A DNA stretch of 64,000 bases from an uncultured Collinsella sp. Its GTDB lineage: Bacteria > Actinomycetota > Coriobacteriia > Coriobacteriales > Coriobacteriaceae. The notes below the pieces were generated by a model. That model saw nothing but the letters and a program-made list of their open reading frames with translations, was not told the DNA's origin and searched no databases. Shown one piece after another: positions 15,689 through 24,864 of this stretch. The stretch lies in the NCBI GenBank assembly GCA_900544865.1, contig UQXA01000001.1, positions 62,001-126,000 on the forward strand. The letters are read 5' to 3'. The translations under genes were made by a program, and so were the position numbers. Numbering within the stretch: the first letter of the stretch is position 1; the number at the start of each line of letters is the position of its first letter.

Positions 15689-17988
15689 GTGCGACCGAGC
15701 GTGAACATGTGATGCCTCCGCGGCCCCTGATGCCGTGGACGATGGCCCTGTGTGCCGGCATGTGCATGAGCTGCGCCTTGGTGCTCAACGTGGCCGCTGA
15801 TGCGCTGCTGAGGGAGCAGGCGCCGGCGGTCGGGCTGCTATGGGCCATTCCCGTTGCGGCGGCGGTATTCGTTGTGCTGGCTCAATCTTGTGCGCGGCTT
15901 GCCCTTTGGAAGCGGTGGCTGTATGCTGCGTCCGTCGGTCTCGTGGCGGGAGCGGTCGTCTCGGCGTGGTGGGCTGTGGGTGCGCTCAGCGCCTCGAAGG
16001 CGCTCGACGGTCGGGCGGCAAGCAGCCTCGAGTTTGTCGTGCAGGGCGATCCATCCATAAACGAGGACGTGTATTCCTATACCTGCGAGGCACGCGCGGA
16101 CGGTAAGAACTTGGCAACGGTTCGCCTATCGTGTGACCGCGAGCTCAAGGTCGGGGCGCACGTGCGCGTTATCGGTCGCGTTTCACGTTTTGAGAACGAT
16201 GCTTATGGACGATCGCGTGTGCTCCGAGGCGAGGTATGCAAGGTAAAAGCCGTTCGGATTTTATCGGTCGATGAGGGCTCTCCGGGGCCGCTGCTTCGGC
16301 TGCGAAATGGGCTGCTTGCGTCCATCGCGCCTGCGACCGACCCGGCGCGTGCGCTCATAGCCGGTGTCGTCTGCGGTCGTTCGGCCGAGCTGCGCGCCAA
16401 GCCGGCGGGCGACTGGTTTTCGGTAACGGGAACGGCGCATCTTATCGCCGTCTCGGGCAGCCATTTGGCTATCGTGGGGTTTGTAATCGAGGGTTTATTG
16501 CAAAAAACTCGGTGCTCACGTGGTCTTCAGCGGGCGATATTGGCGATAACGCTTGTTGGCTACGCTGCCTTTACTGGCGCGTCTCCCTCGGCCGTGCGCG
16601 CGTGCTGCATGGTGTTCGCGACGCTTGTCGTAAACGGCGCGGGGCGTCGTCGGCACGGCGCATCGGCACTCTTCGCAACCATGTCCATCTTTGTGCTGCT
16701 GCGGCCGACGGTGCTGTTCGAGATGGGCTTTCAGCTTTCATGTGCCAGCGTCTTTGCCATTTTGTGCTTTTGTCCCTATGCGACCTACGCTTTGGGTGAG
16801 CTGGGTGTGCCATCGGGCGTCGCCAGCATGCTTTCCGTCACGCTGTGCTCGCAACTGCCGACACTTCCCATTACCATTCCTGCCTTTGGTACGTTCTCGC
16901 TCATTGCTCCGTTGGCGAATGCGGTCATCGGTCCGGTGGTGAGCGTGCTGCTTGCCGTATCGATCGTGCTGGTTCCCTTTTCGCTTGTGACACCGTTGCG
17001 GACTTGGGTGCTCGTTGTGCCTATGATTGTCGCCCGTTGCGCGCTGTTCTTCGAGCAGCTGTTTGCCGCCGTGCCGGGTGCATCCGTGAGCGTGCCGCCC
17101 GATAGCATGTGGATTTATCTAGTGCCGTGTTTGCTGGCGGTGCTGCTGGTCTGGTGGCCGCGTCCCCGTGCACGTCCTGTGGCGGTGGGGCTTGCATGTC
17201 TGGTGTTCCTGGCTGCGATTCCGTACGTCTACTGGGATCGATTCGCTCCGCCTTCTGTGACGGTGCTCGATGTGGGCCAGGCCGATGCGATTCTTATCCG
17301 CGAGGGCGGCGCAGTAGCGCTCGTCGACTGCGGGCTCGACGAGCGCGTGGTAGCGGCGTTGGTTCGCAACAATGTCCACCATATCGACGCCGTCTTCGTG
17401 ACACATTGGGACGAAGATCATTGGGGTGGTCTTCCCGACGTGCTCGATCGGTTTTCGGTTGGAACCATTGCAGTTGCAGCGGATGCGCTGGACGGTGCGC
17501 CTGCTGAGGTCCTGAATCGCCCCGGCGTAACGTATCGGCAGGTGGCTCGCGGGGATACGGTCGATATCGGCGCATTTCGGGCTCGTGTGATGTGGCCGTT
17601 TGACACGGTGGATGGCGAGGGCAATGAGGACTCGCTTGTCTTGCTGCTCTCCTATGCCCGGGAATGCAAGAGCCTGCGTATGCTCCTCACTGGTGATGCC
17701 GAGCTCGATCAGGAGCGCGAGTTTGTACAGGAGGTGGGTGATATCGATGTGCTCAAGCTGGGGCATCACGGCTCAAAAGTTTCCGTCGACAAAGACCTGC
17801 TGGAAACGCTTAAGCCCGAGCTCTCTATGGCGAGTGCGGGCGAGGGCAACCGCTACGGCCATCCATCCGATGCCTGCATCGATGCCGTTCGCGATGCGGG
17901 CGGCGCGTTCGCATGTACCATTGAACAAGGAGACATTACCGTCTCGCCGACCGTAACAGGTTTTGCCATGCGATGCCAGCGACCGTGA
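15685..17988 (+). CDS. comEC: DNA uptake channel ComEC/Rec2
   Basis: A polytopic membrane protein thought to form the channel through which single-stranded DNA enters. 767 residues, full length for the family. It has an N-terminal set of membrane helices, a soluble OB-like DUF4131 region, the central Competence domain with many helices (including HLIAVSGSHLAIVGF), and a C-terminal metallo-beta-lactamase-like domain with THWDEDHWGG. The ATG overlaps the comEA stop (ATGA), so the two are coupled. No frameshift is seen. Confidence 0.94.
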   Translation: MSATEREHVMPPRPLMPWTMALCAGMCMSCALVLNVAADALLREQAPAVGLLWAIPVAAAVFVVLAQSCARLALWKRWLYAASVGLVAGAVVSAWWAVGALSASKALDGRAASSLEFVVQGDPSINEDVYSYTCEARADGKNLATVRLSCDRELKVGAHVRVIGRVSRFENDAYGRSRVLRGEVCKVKAVRILSVDEGSPGPLLRLRNGLLASIAPATDPARALIAGVVCGRSAELRAKPAGDWFSVTGTAHLIAVSGSHLAIVGFVIEGLLQKTRCSRGLQRAILAITLVGYAAFTGASPSAVRACCMVFATLVVNGAGRRRHGASALFATMSIFVLLRPTVLFEMGFQLSCASVFAILCFCPYATYALGELGVPSGVASMLSVTLCSQLPTLPITIPAFGTFSLIAPLANAVIGPVVSVLLAVSIVLVPFSLVTPLRTWVLVVPMIVARCALFFEQLFAAVPGASVSVPPDSMWIYLVPCLLAVLLVWWPRPRARPVAVGLACLVFLAAIPYVYWDRFAPPSVTVLDVGQADAILIREGGAVALVDCGLDERVVAALVRNNVHHIDAVFVTHWDEDHWGGLPDVLDRFSVGTIAVAADALDGAPAEVLNRPGVTYRQVARGDTVDIGAFRARVMWPFDTVDGEGNEDSLVLLLSYARECKSLRMLLTGDAELDQEREFVQEVGDIDVLKLGHHGSKVSVDKDLLETLKPELSMASAGEGNRYGHPSDACIDAVRDAGGAFACTIEQGDITVSPTVTGFAMRCQRP

Positions 17989-18066
17989 TGCTGCCGTTGG
18001 CGCGGGACCAACCCCTGGGCTAAAATGGCACGGTACGAATTCGAGAGTCTGCGGGAGGGGAGCGCA

Positions 18067-19029
18067 ATGTCCGAAACCGGTCTGCTGCCGGCATATCTGA
18101 TCGTCGGTACCGACGGAGTCAAGCGCGATCACGCCGTCTCGCGTATGAAAGCGCGTCTGGAAAAGTCGGGTATGGTCGAGTTCAACCTCGACGAGCGCGA
18201 TATGACCAAAGACCCCGATATCGAGTCGATTATCGGATCGCTCAACACCTTTCCCATGGGCAGCGAGTTTCGCCTGGTAATCCTTGACGGCTGCTCAAAA
18301 CTCGCCAAAGCGATCTCCGAGCCGCTTGTCGACTATCTGGCGAGTCCCAGCCCCACGACGGTTTGTCTCATCATCGCCGACTCGCTTGCCAAGAACACGC
18401 GCCTGTATAAGGCGATCGCCAAGATCGACAAGAAGGCGGTGATCGATTGCTCCGGTACCAAGCGCTGGGAGCTACCGCGCCGCGTGCAGCAGATGGCGAC
18501 GCAGCACGGCAAGTCGATCTCGACGGCGGCCGCCGAGGAGCTCGTCTCGCGTTCGGGTGAAAACACTCGCATGCTCGATAACGATTTGGCTAAGCTTGCC
18601 CAGATGGTCGAGGCGCCCCAGATTGAGCTTGCTGATGTGGAGCGCTGGATTGTGCGCACGGCCGAAGTCCAGCCCTGGGACTTTCTCAATGCGGTCTCGG
18701 CCCGTGACATGCGACGCTCGCTCGAGCTCTTCAATCTACTGCCCGCCAAGAGCTACGTGTGGACTTACACATTGCTGTGCGGCCGCATCCGCGAGCTTAT
18801 CGTTGCCAAGGCGCTCGATGCGCGCGGACAGGGTCGTGAGCTGGCCGCAACGCTTAAGCTCCAGTCCTGGCAGGTCAAGAATCACCTGACCTGGGCACGT
18901 CGCTTTTCGATGGCAGAGCTCGTTGCCGCGCTCGAGGGCGCGGTCGATGTGGAGCTCGCGCTGAAGGGTTCGGCCGATTCTCAGACCGCGCTTTTGCTCT
19001 GGATTACGTACATCTTGAGAAAATCGTGA
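18067..19029 (+). CDS. holA: DNA polymerase III delta subunit
   Basis: Opens the sliding clamp as part of the clamp loader. 320 residues with the AAA+-like but ATPase-inactive layout of HolA: LPAYLIVGTDGVKRD at the N-terminus, a lid domain, and the C-terminal collar (WTYTLLCGRIRELIVAK). ATG 18067 follows GGGAGGGGAG. It stands just after comEC, its usual position in Gram-positive bacteria. A possible -10, TAAAAT, lies at about 18021-18026, so it may also have its own promoter. Confidence 0.93.
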   Translation: MSETGLLPAYLIVGTDGVKRDHAVSRMKARLEKSGMVEFNLDERDMTKDPDIESIIGSLNTFPMGSEFRLVILDGCSKLAKAISEPLVDYLASPSPTTVCLIIADSLAKNTRLYKAIAKIDKKAVIDCSGTKRWELPRRVQQMATQHGKSISTAAAEELVSRSGENTRMLDNDLAKLAQMVEAPQIELADVERWIVRTAEVQPWDFLNAVSARDMRRSLELFNLLPAKSYVWTYTLLCGRIRELIVAKALDARGQGRELAATLKLQSWQVKNHLTWARRFSMAELVAALEGAVDVELALKGSADSQTALLLWITYILRKS

Positions 19030-19078
19030 TGATACCTGCCTATTTGACAAATTCGTTCTATCCCTTTGAGGGGGAGCG

Positions 19079-19087
19079 TGCTATAGT
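19079..19087 (+). promoter_or_regulatory. Extended -10 promoter of rpsT
   Basis: TGCTATAGT, identical to the rpmB element. A TTGACA at 19044-19049 is too far upstream (32 nt) to be its -35. Confidence 0.55.
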
Positions 19088-19162
19088 AGGCGCTTGCATG
19101 ACCTCACCGTGTCTCAGAGGTGTCATACATTTTTTGCAAGGAACTCGAAAGGAACTCCAGAA

Positions 19163-19429
19163 GTGGCAAACATCAAGTCTCAGAAGAAGCGTATCCGCAC
19201 CAATGAGGCAGCTCGCATGCGTAACAAGGCTGTCAAGTCCGAGCTCAAGACGCTGACCAAGCACGTCCAGTCCGCCGTTGCCGAGGGCGACGCCGAGAAG
19301 GCCCAGGCTGCCCTCAAGACCGTCACCAAGCGTCTCGACATGGCTGCCGCCAAGCATGTTATCCACAAGAACCAGGCTTCCAACCGCAAGTCCGGTCTTG
19401 CCAAGCTCGTGAACAGCATCAACGCCTAA
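19163..19429 (+). CDS. rpsT: 30S ribosomal protein S20
   Basis: A primary 16S rRNA-binding protein of 88 residues, very rich in Lys and Arg and fully helical (ANIKSQKKRIRTNEAARMRN). The start is GTG 19163, with AAAGGA upstream; longer in-frame starts would add residues absent from the family. It is monocistronic between its own promoter and a strong terminator. Confidence 0.95.
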   Translation: MANIKSQKKRIRTNEAARMRNKAVKSELKTLTKHVQSAVAEGDAEKAQAALKTVTKRLDMAAAKHVIHKNQASNRKSGLAKLVNSINA

Positions 19430-19464
19430 GTTGTAAATTTCACACCACACAGATTACGCGCATA

Positions 19465-19501
19465 AATGGAGCCTGTTTTATGGAACAGGCTCCATTTTTT
19501 T
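19465..19501 (+). terminator. Terminator of rpsT
   Basis: A 13-bp stem, AATGGAGCCTGTT with AACAGGCTCCATT, followed by TTTTT. Its end touches the lepA promoter. Confidence 0.95.
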
Positions 19502-19513
19502 GTACCGCTCGGG

Positions 19514-19519
19514 TAAGAT
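19514..19519 (+). promoter_or_regulatory. -10 element for a likely leaderless lepA transcript
   Basis: TAAGAT ends 7 nt before the lepA ATG. Initiation at the usual distance would place the first base of the mRNA at the A of the start codon. No Shine-Dalgarno is present. Confidence 0.45.
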
Positions 19520-19526
19520 AGTCCGC

Positions 19527-21338
19527 ATGAATACTTCAATTGACATTTCCCACATCCGCAACTTCTCAATCGTTGCGCACATCGACCATGGCAAGTCCAC
19601 GATCAGCGATCGCATCCTCGAGCTCACCCATACCGTCGACGAACGCGACATGGAGTCGCAGCTGCTCGACACCATGGATATCGAGCGCGAGCGCGGCATC
19701 ACGATCAAGTCCAATGCCGTTCGCGTGTCCTATGACGCCGACGATGGCGAGACGTATCAGTTCAATCTGATCGATACGCCGGGCCACGTGGACTTTACCT
19801 ATGAGGTCTCGCGCTCGCTGGCAGCCTGTGAGGGCGCGGTGCTCGTTGTCGACGCCACGCAGGGCGTCGAGGCGCAGACCGTCTCCAACGCGACGCTCGC
19901 CATGAACGCCAATCTGGACATTGTGCCGGCCATCAACAAGATCGACCTGCCCTCGGCCCATCCCGACGAGGTTAAGACCGAGATCGAGGATGACCTGGCG
20001 ATCCCTGCCGATGATGCCGTGTGCGTCTCGGGCAAGACCGGCGAGGGCATCCACGATCTGCTGGAGTCCATTGTCTTTTTGATCTCTCCGCCCAAGGGCG
20101 ATGCGAACGCGCCGCTCAAGGCACTCATTCTGGATTCGTACTTCGACGAGTATCGTGGCGTCGTCGCCACGGTGCGCATCTTTGACGGCTCCATCAAAAA
20201 GGGCGATACCCTACGCATGATGCAGGCAAAGGGCGACTTTTTGGTCGATGGCGTGGGCGTCAAGCGTCCCGCCGAGACCCCGGTCGACGCGCTCACGGTC
20301 GGCGAGGTCGGATACGTGGTCACGGGCCTGAAGGACCCCGAGGCCGTTCGCGTGGGCGATACCCTCACGTGGGCGTCGAATCCCTGCCCCGAGCCGCTTC
20401 CCGGCTACCGCGAGGCCAAGCCCATGGTCTATACGGGCCTGTTCCCGATCGATAACAAGGACTACGAGAACCTGCGTGACGCGCTCGATAAGCTGCACGT
20501 CAACGACCCGTCGTTGGTGTGGGAGCCCGAGACCTCGGTGGCGCTCGGCTTTGGCTTCCGCGTGGGCTTCTTGGGCCTGCTGCATATGGAGGTCGTCAAG
20601 GAGCGCCTGGAGCGCGAGTTCAATCTTGACCTCATTGCCACGAGCCCCTCGGTGGACTATCACGTCTACAAGACTGACGGCGAGATGATTGATGTCCGCA
20701 GCCCGCAGGATCTGCCCGAGGCTACGCGCATCGAGCGTATCGAGGAACCCTACCTCAAGGCCAAGATTATCTGCCCGCCCGAGTATACGGGTGCCGTCAT
20801 GCAGCTCGCTATCGAGCACCGCGGCATTACTACCGACATGATTCATCTCACGAGCAAGTCGGTCGAGATGCGCTTTGATATGCCGCTCGCCGAGCTCATC
20901 TTGGACTTCTTTGACCAGCTCAAGAGCCGTACCAAGGGCTATGCCTCGCTCGACTACGAGTTCAACGAGTATCGTCCCTCCGAGCTCGTCAAGCTCGATA
21001 TCTTGCTTTCGGGCGACGAGGTGGACGCGCTGTCGTTTATCGTCCACAAGGACAAGGCCTACGGTCTTGCCCGCGGCCTATGCGACAAGCTCAAGGAGAT
21101 TATTCCGCGTCAGCTGTTCGAGGTGCCCATCCAGGGTGCTATCGGCAACAAGATCATTGCCCGCTCCACCGTCAAGGCGCGTCGCAAGGACGTGCTTGCT
21201 AAGTGCTACGGCGGCGATATTTCGCGTAAGCGTAAGCTGCTCGAGAAGCAGAAAGAGGGCAAGAAACGCATGAAGGCCATCGGCTCGGTCGAGGTCCCGC
21301 AGGAGGCCTTTATGGCGATCCTCAAGGTGGACGAGTAG
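19527..21338 (+). CDS. lepA: Elongation factor 4 (LepA) GTPase
   Basis: A ribosomal GTPase that back-translocates or aids assembly under stress. 603 residues, the standard length. G domain at the N-terminus (AHIDHGKST, switch region RERGITIKS, DTPGHVDF, NKIDLP), EF-G-like domains II, III and V, and the LepA-specific C-terminal domain ending RMKAIGSVEVPQEAF. ATG 19527 fits the usual N-terminus; there is no ribosome site before it, and the mRNA may be leaderless. dusB follows after 4 nt. Confidence 0.97.
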   Translation: MNTSIDISHIRNFSIVAHIDHGKSTISDRILELTHTVDERDMESQLLDTMDIERERGITIKSNAVRVSYDADDGETYQFNLIDTPGHVDFTYEVSRSLAACEGAVLVVDATQGVEAQTVSNATLAMNANLDIVPAINKIDLPSAHPDEVKTEIEDDLAIPADDAVCVSGKTGEGIHDLLESIVFLISPPKGDANAPLKALILDSYFDEYRGVVATVRIFDGSIKKGDTLRMMQAKGDFLVDGVGVKRPAETPVDALTVGEVGYVVTGLKDPEAVRVGDTLTWASNPCPEPLPGYREAKPMVYTGLFPIDNKDYENLRDALDKLHVNDPSLVWEPETSVALGFGFRVGFLGLLHMEVVKERLEREFNLDLIATSPSVDYHVYKTDGEMIDVRSPQDLPEATRIERIEEPYLKAKIICPPEYTGAVMQLAIEHRGITTDMIHLTSKSVEMRFDMPLAELILDFFDQLKSRTKGYASLDYEFNEYRPSELVKLDILLSGDEVDALSFIVHKDKAYGLARGLCDKLKEIIPRQLFEVPIQGAIGNKIIARSTVKARRKDVLAKCYGGDISRKRKLLEKQKEGKKRMKAIGSVEVPQEAFMAILKVDE

Positions 21339-21342
21339 GTCT

Positions 21343-22386
21343 ATGGCGCTTTCTGAATACAGCAAGCGGCTGCTGGGCGCCTATGCCGAGCAGCCGTTCC
21401 TTATGGCTCCCATGGCGGGCGTGACCGACCCTGCCTACCGCATCATGTGTCGTCGCCGCGGTGCCAACCTTGCCTACAGCGAGATGGTGAGCGTGGCGGG
21501 CCTTGCCTATGCCAGCAACAAGACCTGGCGCCTGGTGCTACCGGCCGACGAGGAGCAGCAGATTTGCGTGCAGCTCTTTGGCTCCAAGCCCGATCAGTTT
21601 GCGAGTGCCGTCGCCGCCGTCGAGGAGCGTGTGGGCGATCGCCTGTCGCTCATCGATATCAACATGGCCTGTCCTGCCCGCAAGGTTGTCACCAAGGGCG
21701 AGGGCTCGGCGCTCATGCGCACGCCCGACCTGGCGGAGAAGATCGTCGAGGCCACGGTGGGTGCGGCGCACGTGCCCGTGACCGTAAAGATCCGCAAGGG
21801 CTTTTACGCCGAGGACCGTAATGCCGCGACGTTTGCCCAGATGCTCGAAGGTGCCGGTGCCGCCGCGGTGGCGGTGCATGGTCGTTGCGCCACGCAGCTC
21901 TACACGGGCCAGGCGGATTGGTCGGTCGTCGATGAGGTCGCAGATGCCGTCGAGATTCCCGTGATCGGTTCGGGCGATGTGTTCTCGGCCGAGGACGCTG
22001 CTGAGCATCTGCAAGGCTCGGGTGCCAGCGCGGTGTTTATCGCGCGCGGCATCTACGGCAATCCGTGGGTGTTCGGCGATGCTCGCGCCCTTGCGCTCGA
22101 TGGCACGCCGGTGCCGGCGCGCAGTTCCGTCGAGCGCCTGGACGCCCTGCGTGAGCACCTAACGCTGACGCATGAGCTCCTGCCGCTCATGTCGCGTGCC
22201 CGTACGTACGCAAGCTGGTACTTAAAAGGCATGCCCCATGCCGCCGCTTGGCGTGCCCATGTGGTGCGCTGTTCCACTTACGAGGAGTTTATGGCGCTGG
22301 TCGATGAGATCGAGCGCGATGTGGTGGCCTGCGAGGCTGCCCTTGCCGCCGGCGAATCGGTGCCCCCTCATCCGCTGGAGGCTTAA
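21343..22386 (+). CDS. dusB: tRNA-dihydrouridine synthase, DusB-like
   Basis: An FMN enzyme reducing specific uridines in tRNA. 347 residues. The TIM barrel has PFLMAPMAGVTD at the start, the catalytic Cys in NMACPARKV (NxxCP motif), VTVKIRKG and the phosphate-binding region IGSGDVFS. A helical tRNA-binding domain follows. Assignment to DusB rather than another Dus follows from the general form and is not certain. It stands 4 nt after lepA and 2 nt before hemW in one operon. Confidence 0.9.
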   Translation: MALSEYSKRLLGAYAEQPFLMAPMAGVTDPAYRIMCRRRGANLAYSEMVSVAGLAYASNKTWRLVLPADEEQQICVQLFGSKPDQFASAVAAVEERVGDRLSLIDINMACPARKVVTKGEGSALMRTPDLAEKIVEATVGAAHVPVTVKIRKGFYAEDRNAATFAQMLEGAGAAAVAVHGRCATQLYTGQADWSVVDEVADAVEIPVIGSGDVFSAEDAAEHLQGSGASAVFIARGIYGNPWVFGDARALALDGTPVPARSSVERLDALREHLTLTHELLPLMSRARTYASWYLKGMPHAAAWRAHVVRCSTYEEFMALVDEIERDVVACEAALAAGESVPPHPLEA

Positions 22387-22388
22387 GG

Positions 22389-23621
22389 GTGGCCGTTACC
22401 GCACTGTACGTGCACGTGCCGTTTTGCGCCCAAAAGTGCCGGTACTGCGACTTTGACTCGCGCAGTTTTGCTCCGTGCGACCTGAGCGCTGCGCTCGATG
22501 TCTATTTTGAGCAGTTGTACGCGCGCCTCGATGCTTTTGGCAAGGCTGGGGCCCTCGACCAGATCCGCACCGTCTATGTTGGCGGTGGTACGCCGTCGCT
22601 GGCGGGGGAGCGCCTGGTGGAGCTGGCGCGGCGTATTCGTGCGTGGTGCGCCCCCGTTGAGTTTACCTGCGAGGCCAATCCCGAGTCGCTGACCGCCGAT
22701 CTTGCCACTGCACTTGTCAAGGTTGGTGTCACACGCGTCTCTTTGGGCGTGCAAACGCTCGATAATGCCGAACTTACTGCCATCGGCCGTATTCACGATA
22801 CCGATCGGGCGCTCGCTGCCATCTCGACGGTCAAGAACGCTGGGCTTGACGTGTCGTGCGACCTTATGTGCGGACTTCCCGGGCAGACCGCAGTGAGTTG
22901 GAAGCGCACGCTCGATGGCGTGCTGGCGGCGGCCCCGCATCATGTGTCGGTCTACCCGCTCACGCTTGAGGAGGGGACGCCCCTTTATCGCATGGCGTGC
23001 CGCGACGAGTCGCTCGAGCCCGACGAGGATTTTCAGGCTTCGTGCATGGACTTGGCACGCGAGCTCCTGGGTGCCGCCGGCTATCACCCGTATGAGGTGG
23101 CGAGCTACGCGCTCGACGGCCATGAGTGCGCCCATAACATTGCCTACTGGACCGGACGGGGCTATCTGGGCCTGGGTCGTTCTGCCGCGGGCATGCTCGA
23201 CGCCGGGGATTTCGACCGTCTTGCAGGTTTGTTCCCCGGCGTGTCTTCTCGAGGCGATGCGTACCGCGTGCGTCTGGTGCAACGTGACGATGACGCGATG
23301 GCGTTCGAGACCGAATATCTCTCGCAGCGCGAGGCTGCGGCCGAAGACCTGATGCTTGCTTGTCGCATGACGCGCGGTATCGCGTCCGACCTGTTGGTTC
23401 GCGCGGCTCGTGTCATCCCGGTCGATGGGCTGACAGCCGCTTGCGATCGCGCGCTCGAATTGGGTCTTGCCACTTGGGTGCCCGAGACGCTCGGGGTCCA
23501 TGAGGGACCCTTCACTTCGGCAGATGTCGTCGCGGGCCATGTTCGAGCTCGTCTGGCGCCGACCCACCTGGGCTGGCTCGATGGAAATGTTCTGTTCGAG
23601 CTGTTTTGGGATCTAGCTTAG
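22389..23621 (+). CDS. hemW: Radical SAM heme chaperone HemW
   Basis: A CPO3/HemN-like radical SAM protein that inserts heme rather than oxidising coproporphyrinogen. 410 residues. The iron-sulfur motif is CAQKCRYCDF near residue 13; YVGGGTPS and the HemN C-terminal domain follow. The cluster spacing CxxxCxYC without the extra Cys of true HemN supports HemW. GTG start behind GGAGG. It lies between dusB and a dnaJ-type gene, matching the common lepA-hemW order. Confidence 0.92.
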   Translation: MAVTALYVHVPFCAQKCRYCDFDSRSFAPCDLSAALDVYFEQLYARLDAFGKAGALDQIRTVYVGGGTPSLAGERLVELARRIRAWCAPVEFTCEANPESLTADLATALVKVGVTRVSLGVQTLDNAELTAIGRIHDTDRALAAISTVKNAGLDVSCDLMCGLPGQTAVSWKRTLDGVLAAAPHHVSVYPLTLEEGTPLYRMACRDESLEPDEDFQASCMDLARELLGAAGYHPYEVASYALDGHECAHNIAYWTGRGYLGLGRSAAGMLDAGDFDRLAGLFPGVSSRGDAYRVRLVQRDDDAMAFETEYLSQREAAAEDLMLACRMTRGIASDLLVRAARVIPVDGLTAACDRALELGLATWVPETLGVHEGPFTSADVVAGHVRARLAPTHLGWLDGNVLFELFWDLA

Positions 23622-23679
23622 GCCGCTCGGGTAGAATTACCGGAATATATACGCTGCTGTGAGCAGGAGGTTGCCGCGC

Positions 23680-24783
23680 ATGGCGACGATGAACGAAAAA
23701 GATTACTACGAGATTCTGGGTGTCTCCAAAGACGCCACCTCGCGTGATATTCAAAAGGCCTTCCAGCAAAAGGCCCGCAAGCTTCATCCGGACGTCAACA
23801 AAGAGCCGGATGCCGAGGAAAAGTTTAAAGAGGTTTCCGAGGCCTACGCCGTGCTTTCGGATGAGCAAAAACGTGCGCGCTACGATGCTATGCGTTCTGG
23901 CAATCCCTTTGCCGGTGCTCCTACAGCTTCGCCCTATGGTGGCGGCTACGCCGGTAGCACGGGTTATGTCAATCCTTTTGAGGGCGGCTTTCCTTTTGGC
24001 GGTGCCTGGGGCCAGCAGCGTCGTGGGCAGGCTGCCTACAATCCCGAGAACGGCGCCAATGTGGTCGTCGATATTAAACTCGACGCCAAGGAGGCCAAGG
24101 GCGGTGCCCGCAAGACCGTCCGCTACACGCGCTTCGATACGTGCGGACATTGCGGCGGCTCGGGTTCTGTCTCCTCCGAGCATGACCATATCTGCCCGAG
24201 CTGCGGTGGCCGCGGCCACATCGACGTCGACCTGTCCTTCCTGTTTGGTGCGGGCACGTTCCAGTCGGTCTGCCCCGAGTGCGGCGGTTCCGGTAAGGTC
24301 GTGGCAGACCCCTGCCCTGATTGCGGTGGCAGCGGTCGTACTCGCGTAACCTCCGAGCAGACGATTGAGTTTCCTGCCGGCACGCACGATGGCGACGAGG
24401 TCCGCATTGGCGGCATGGGTCATGCTGGCACCAACGGTGCCGCGGGCGGCGACCTGGTCGGCCGCGCCCATGTTGAGGCCGAGCGCCTGGAGGGCAAAGC
24501 CCGTACCGGCTTTTACCTGATGGGCATTGTGGCGCCGTTTTTGGTGCTGTCGGCCATCTCGGGCGTGTTCTCTGCCTTTGCCGTGATGTGCTTTATTCCG
24601 TTTGCCATGGGCCTGTTTATGGTGCTTTCGGACGGTGTGCTTCATCGCAGCCTGCTGTGGTGGAAGCGCGGCGCGATGCAGTTTGCTAACGGTTTTGCCA
24701 ACGGCTTCATGTTCGCGCTCGTGTCGGTTTGGTTCGCGAGCTGCTCGCAACGGGCCATGCTTTCGCCGTACCAAATGCAATAA
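23680..24783 (+). CDS. Membrane-anchored DnaJ-like protein
   Basis: 367 residues. The N-terminal J domain (about 5-72) has HPD at 36-38. A Gly/Phe-rich linker (73-125) is followed by a first C-terminal domain with four zinc motifs: CGHCGGSG (155), CPSCGGRG (172), CPECGGSG (198) and CPDCGGSG (212). After about residue 270, where the second substrate-binding domain and dimerisation end should be, there are instead two or three hydrophobic helices (about 278-318 and 336-356). It should recruit DnaK to the membrane; clients are unknown. The start at 23680 is set by GCAGGAGG. A second dnaJ of normal form follows 81 nt later. Confidence 0.85.
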   Translation: MATMNEKDYYEILGVSKDATSRDIQKAFQQKARKLHPDVNKEPDAEEKFKEVSEAYAVLSDEQKRARYDAMRSGNPFAGAPTASPYGGGYAGSTGYVNPFEGGFPFGGAWGQQRRGQAAYNPENGANVVVDIKLDAKEAKGGARKTVRYTRFDTCGHCGGSGSVSSEHDHICPSCGGRGHIDVDLSFLFGAGTFQSVCPECGGSGKVVADPCPDCGGSGRTRVTSEQTIEFPAGTHDGDEVRIGGMGHAGTNGAAGGDLVGRAHVEAERLEGKARTGFYLMGIVAPFLVLSAISGVFSAFAVMCFIPFAMGLFMVLSDGVLHRSLLWWKRGAMQFANGFANGFMFALVSVWFASCSQRAMLSPYQMQ

Positions 24784-24864
24784 CATCAAACCCTCTGTTT
24801 GCGGTCGGCCCTGCTTGGGTATAGGACGCACTGTGACAATAATGAAAGTCGGAAGGATTCGGTC

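Noticed and set aside
19044..19049. TTGACA as the -35 of rpsT
   Set aside because: It is 32 nt from the TATAGT -10, far beyond the usual 16-18 nt.
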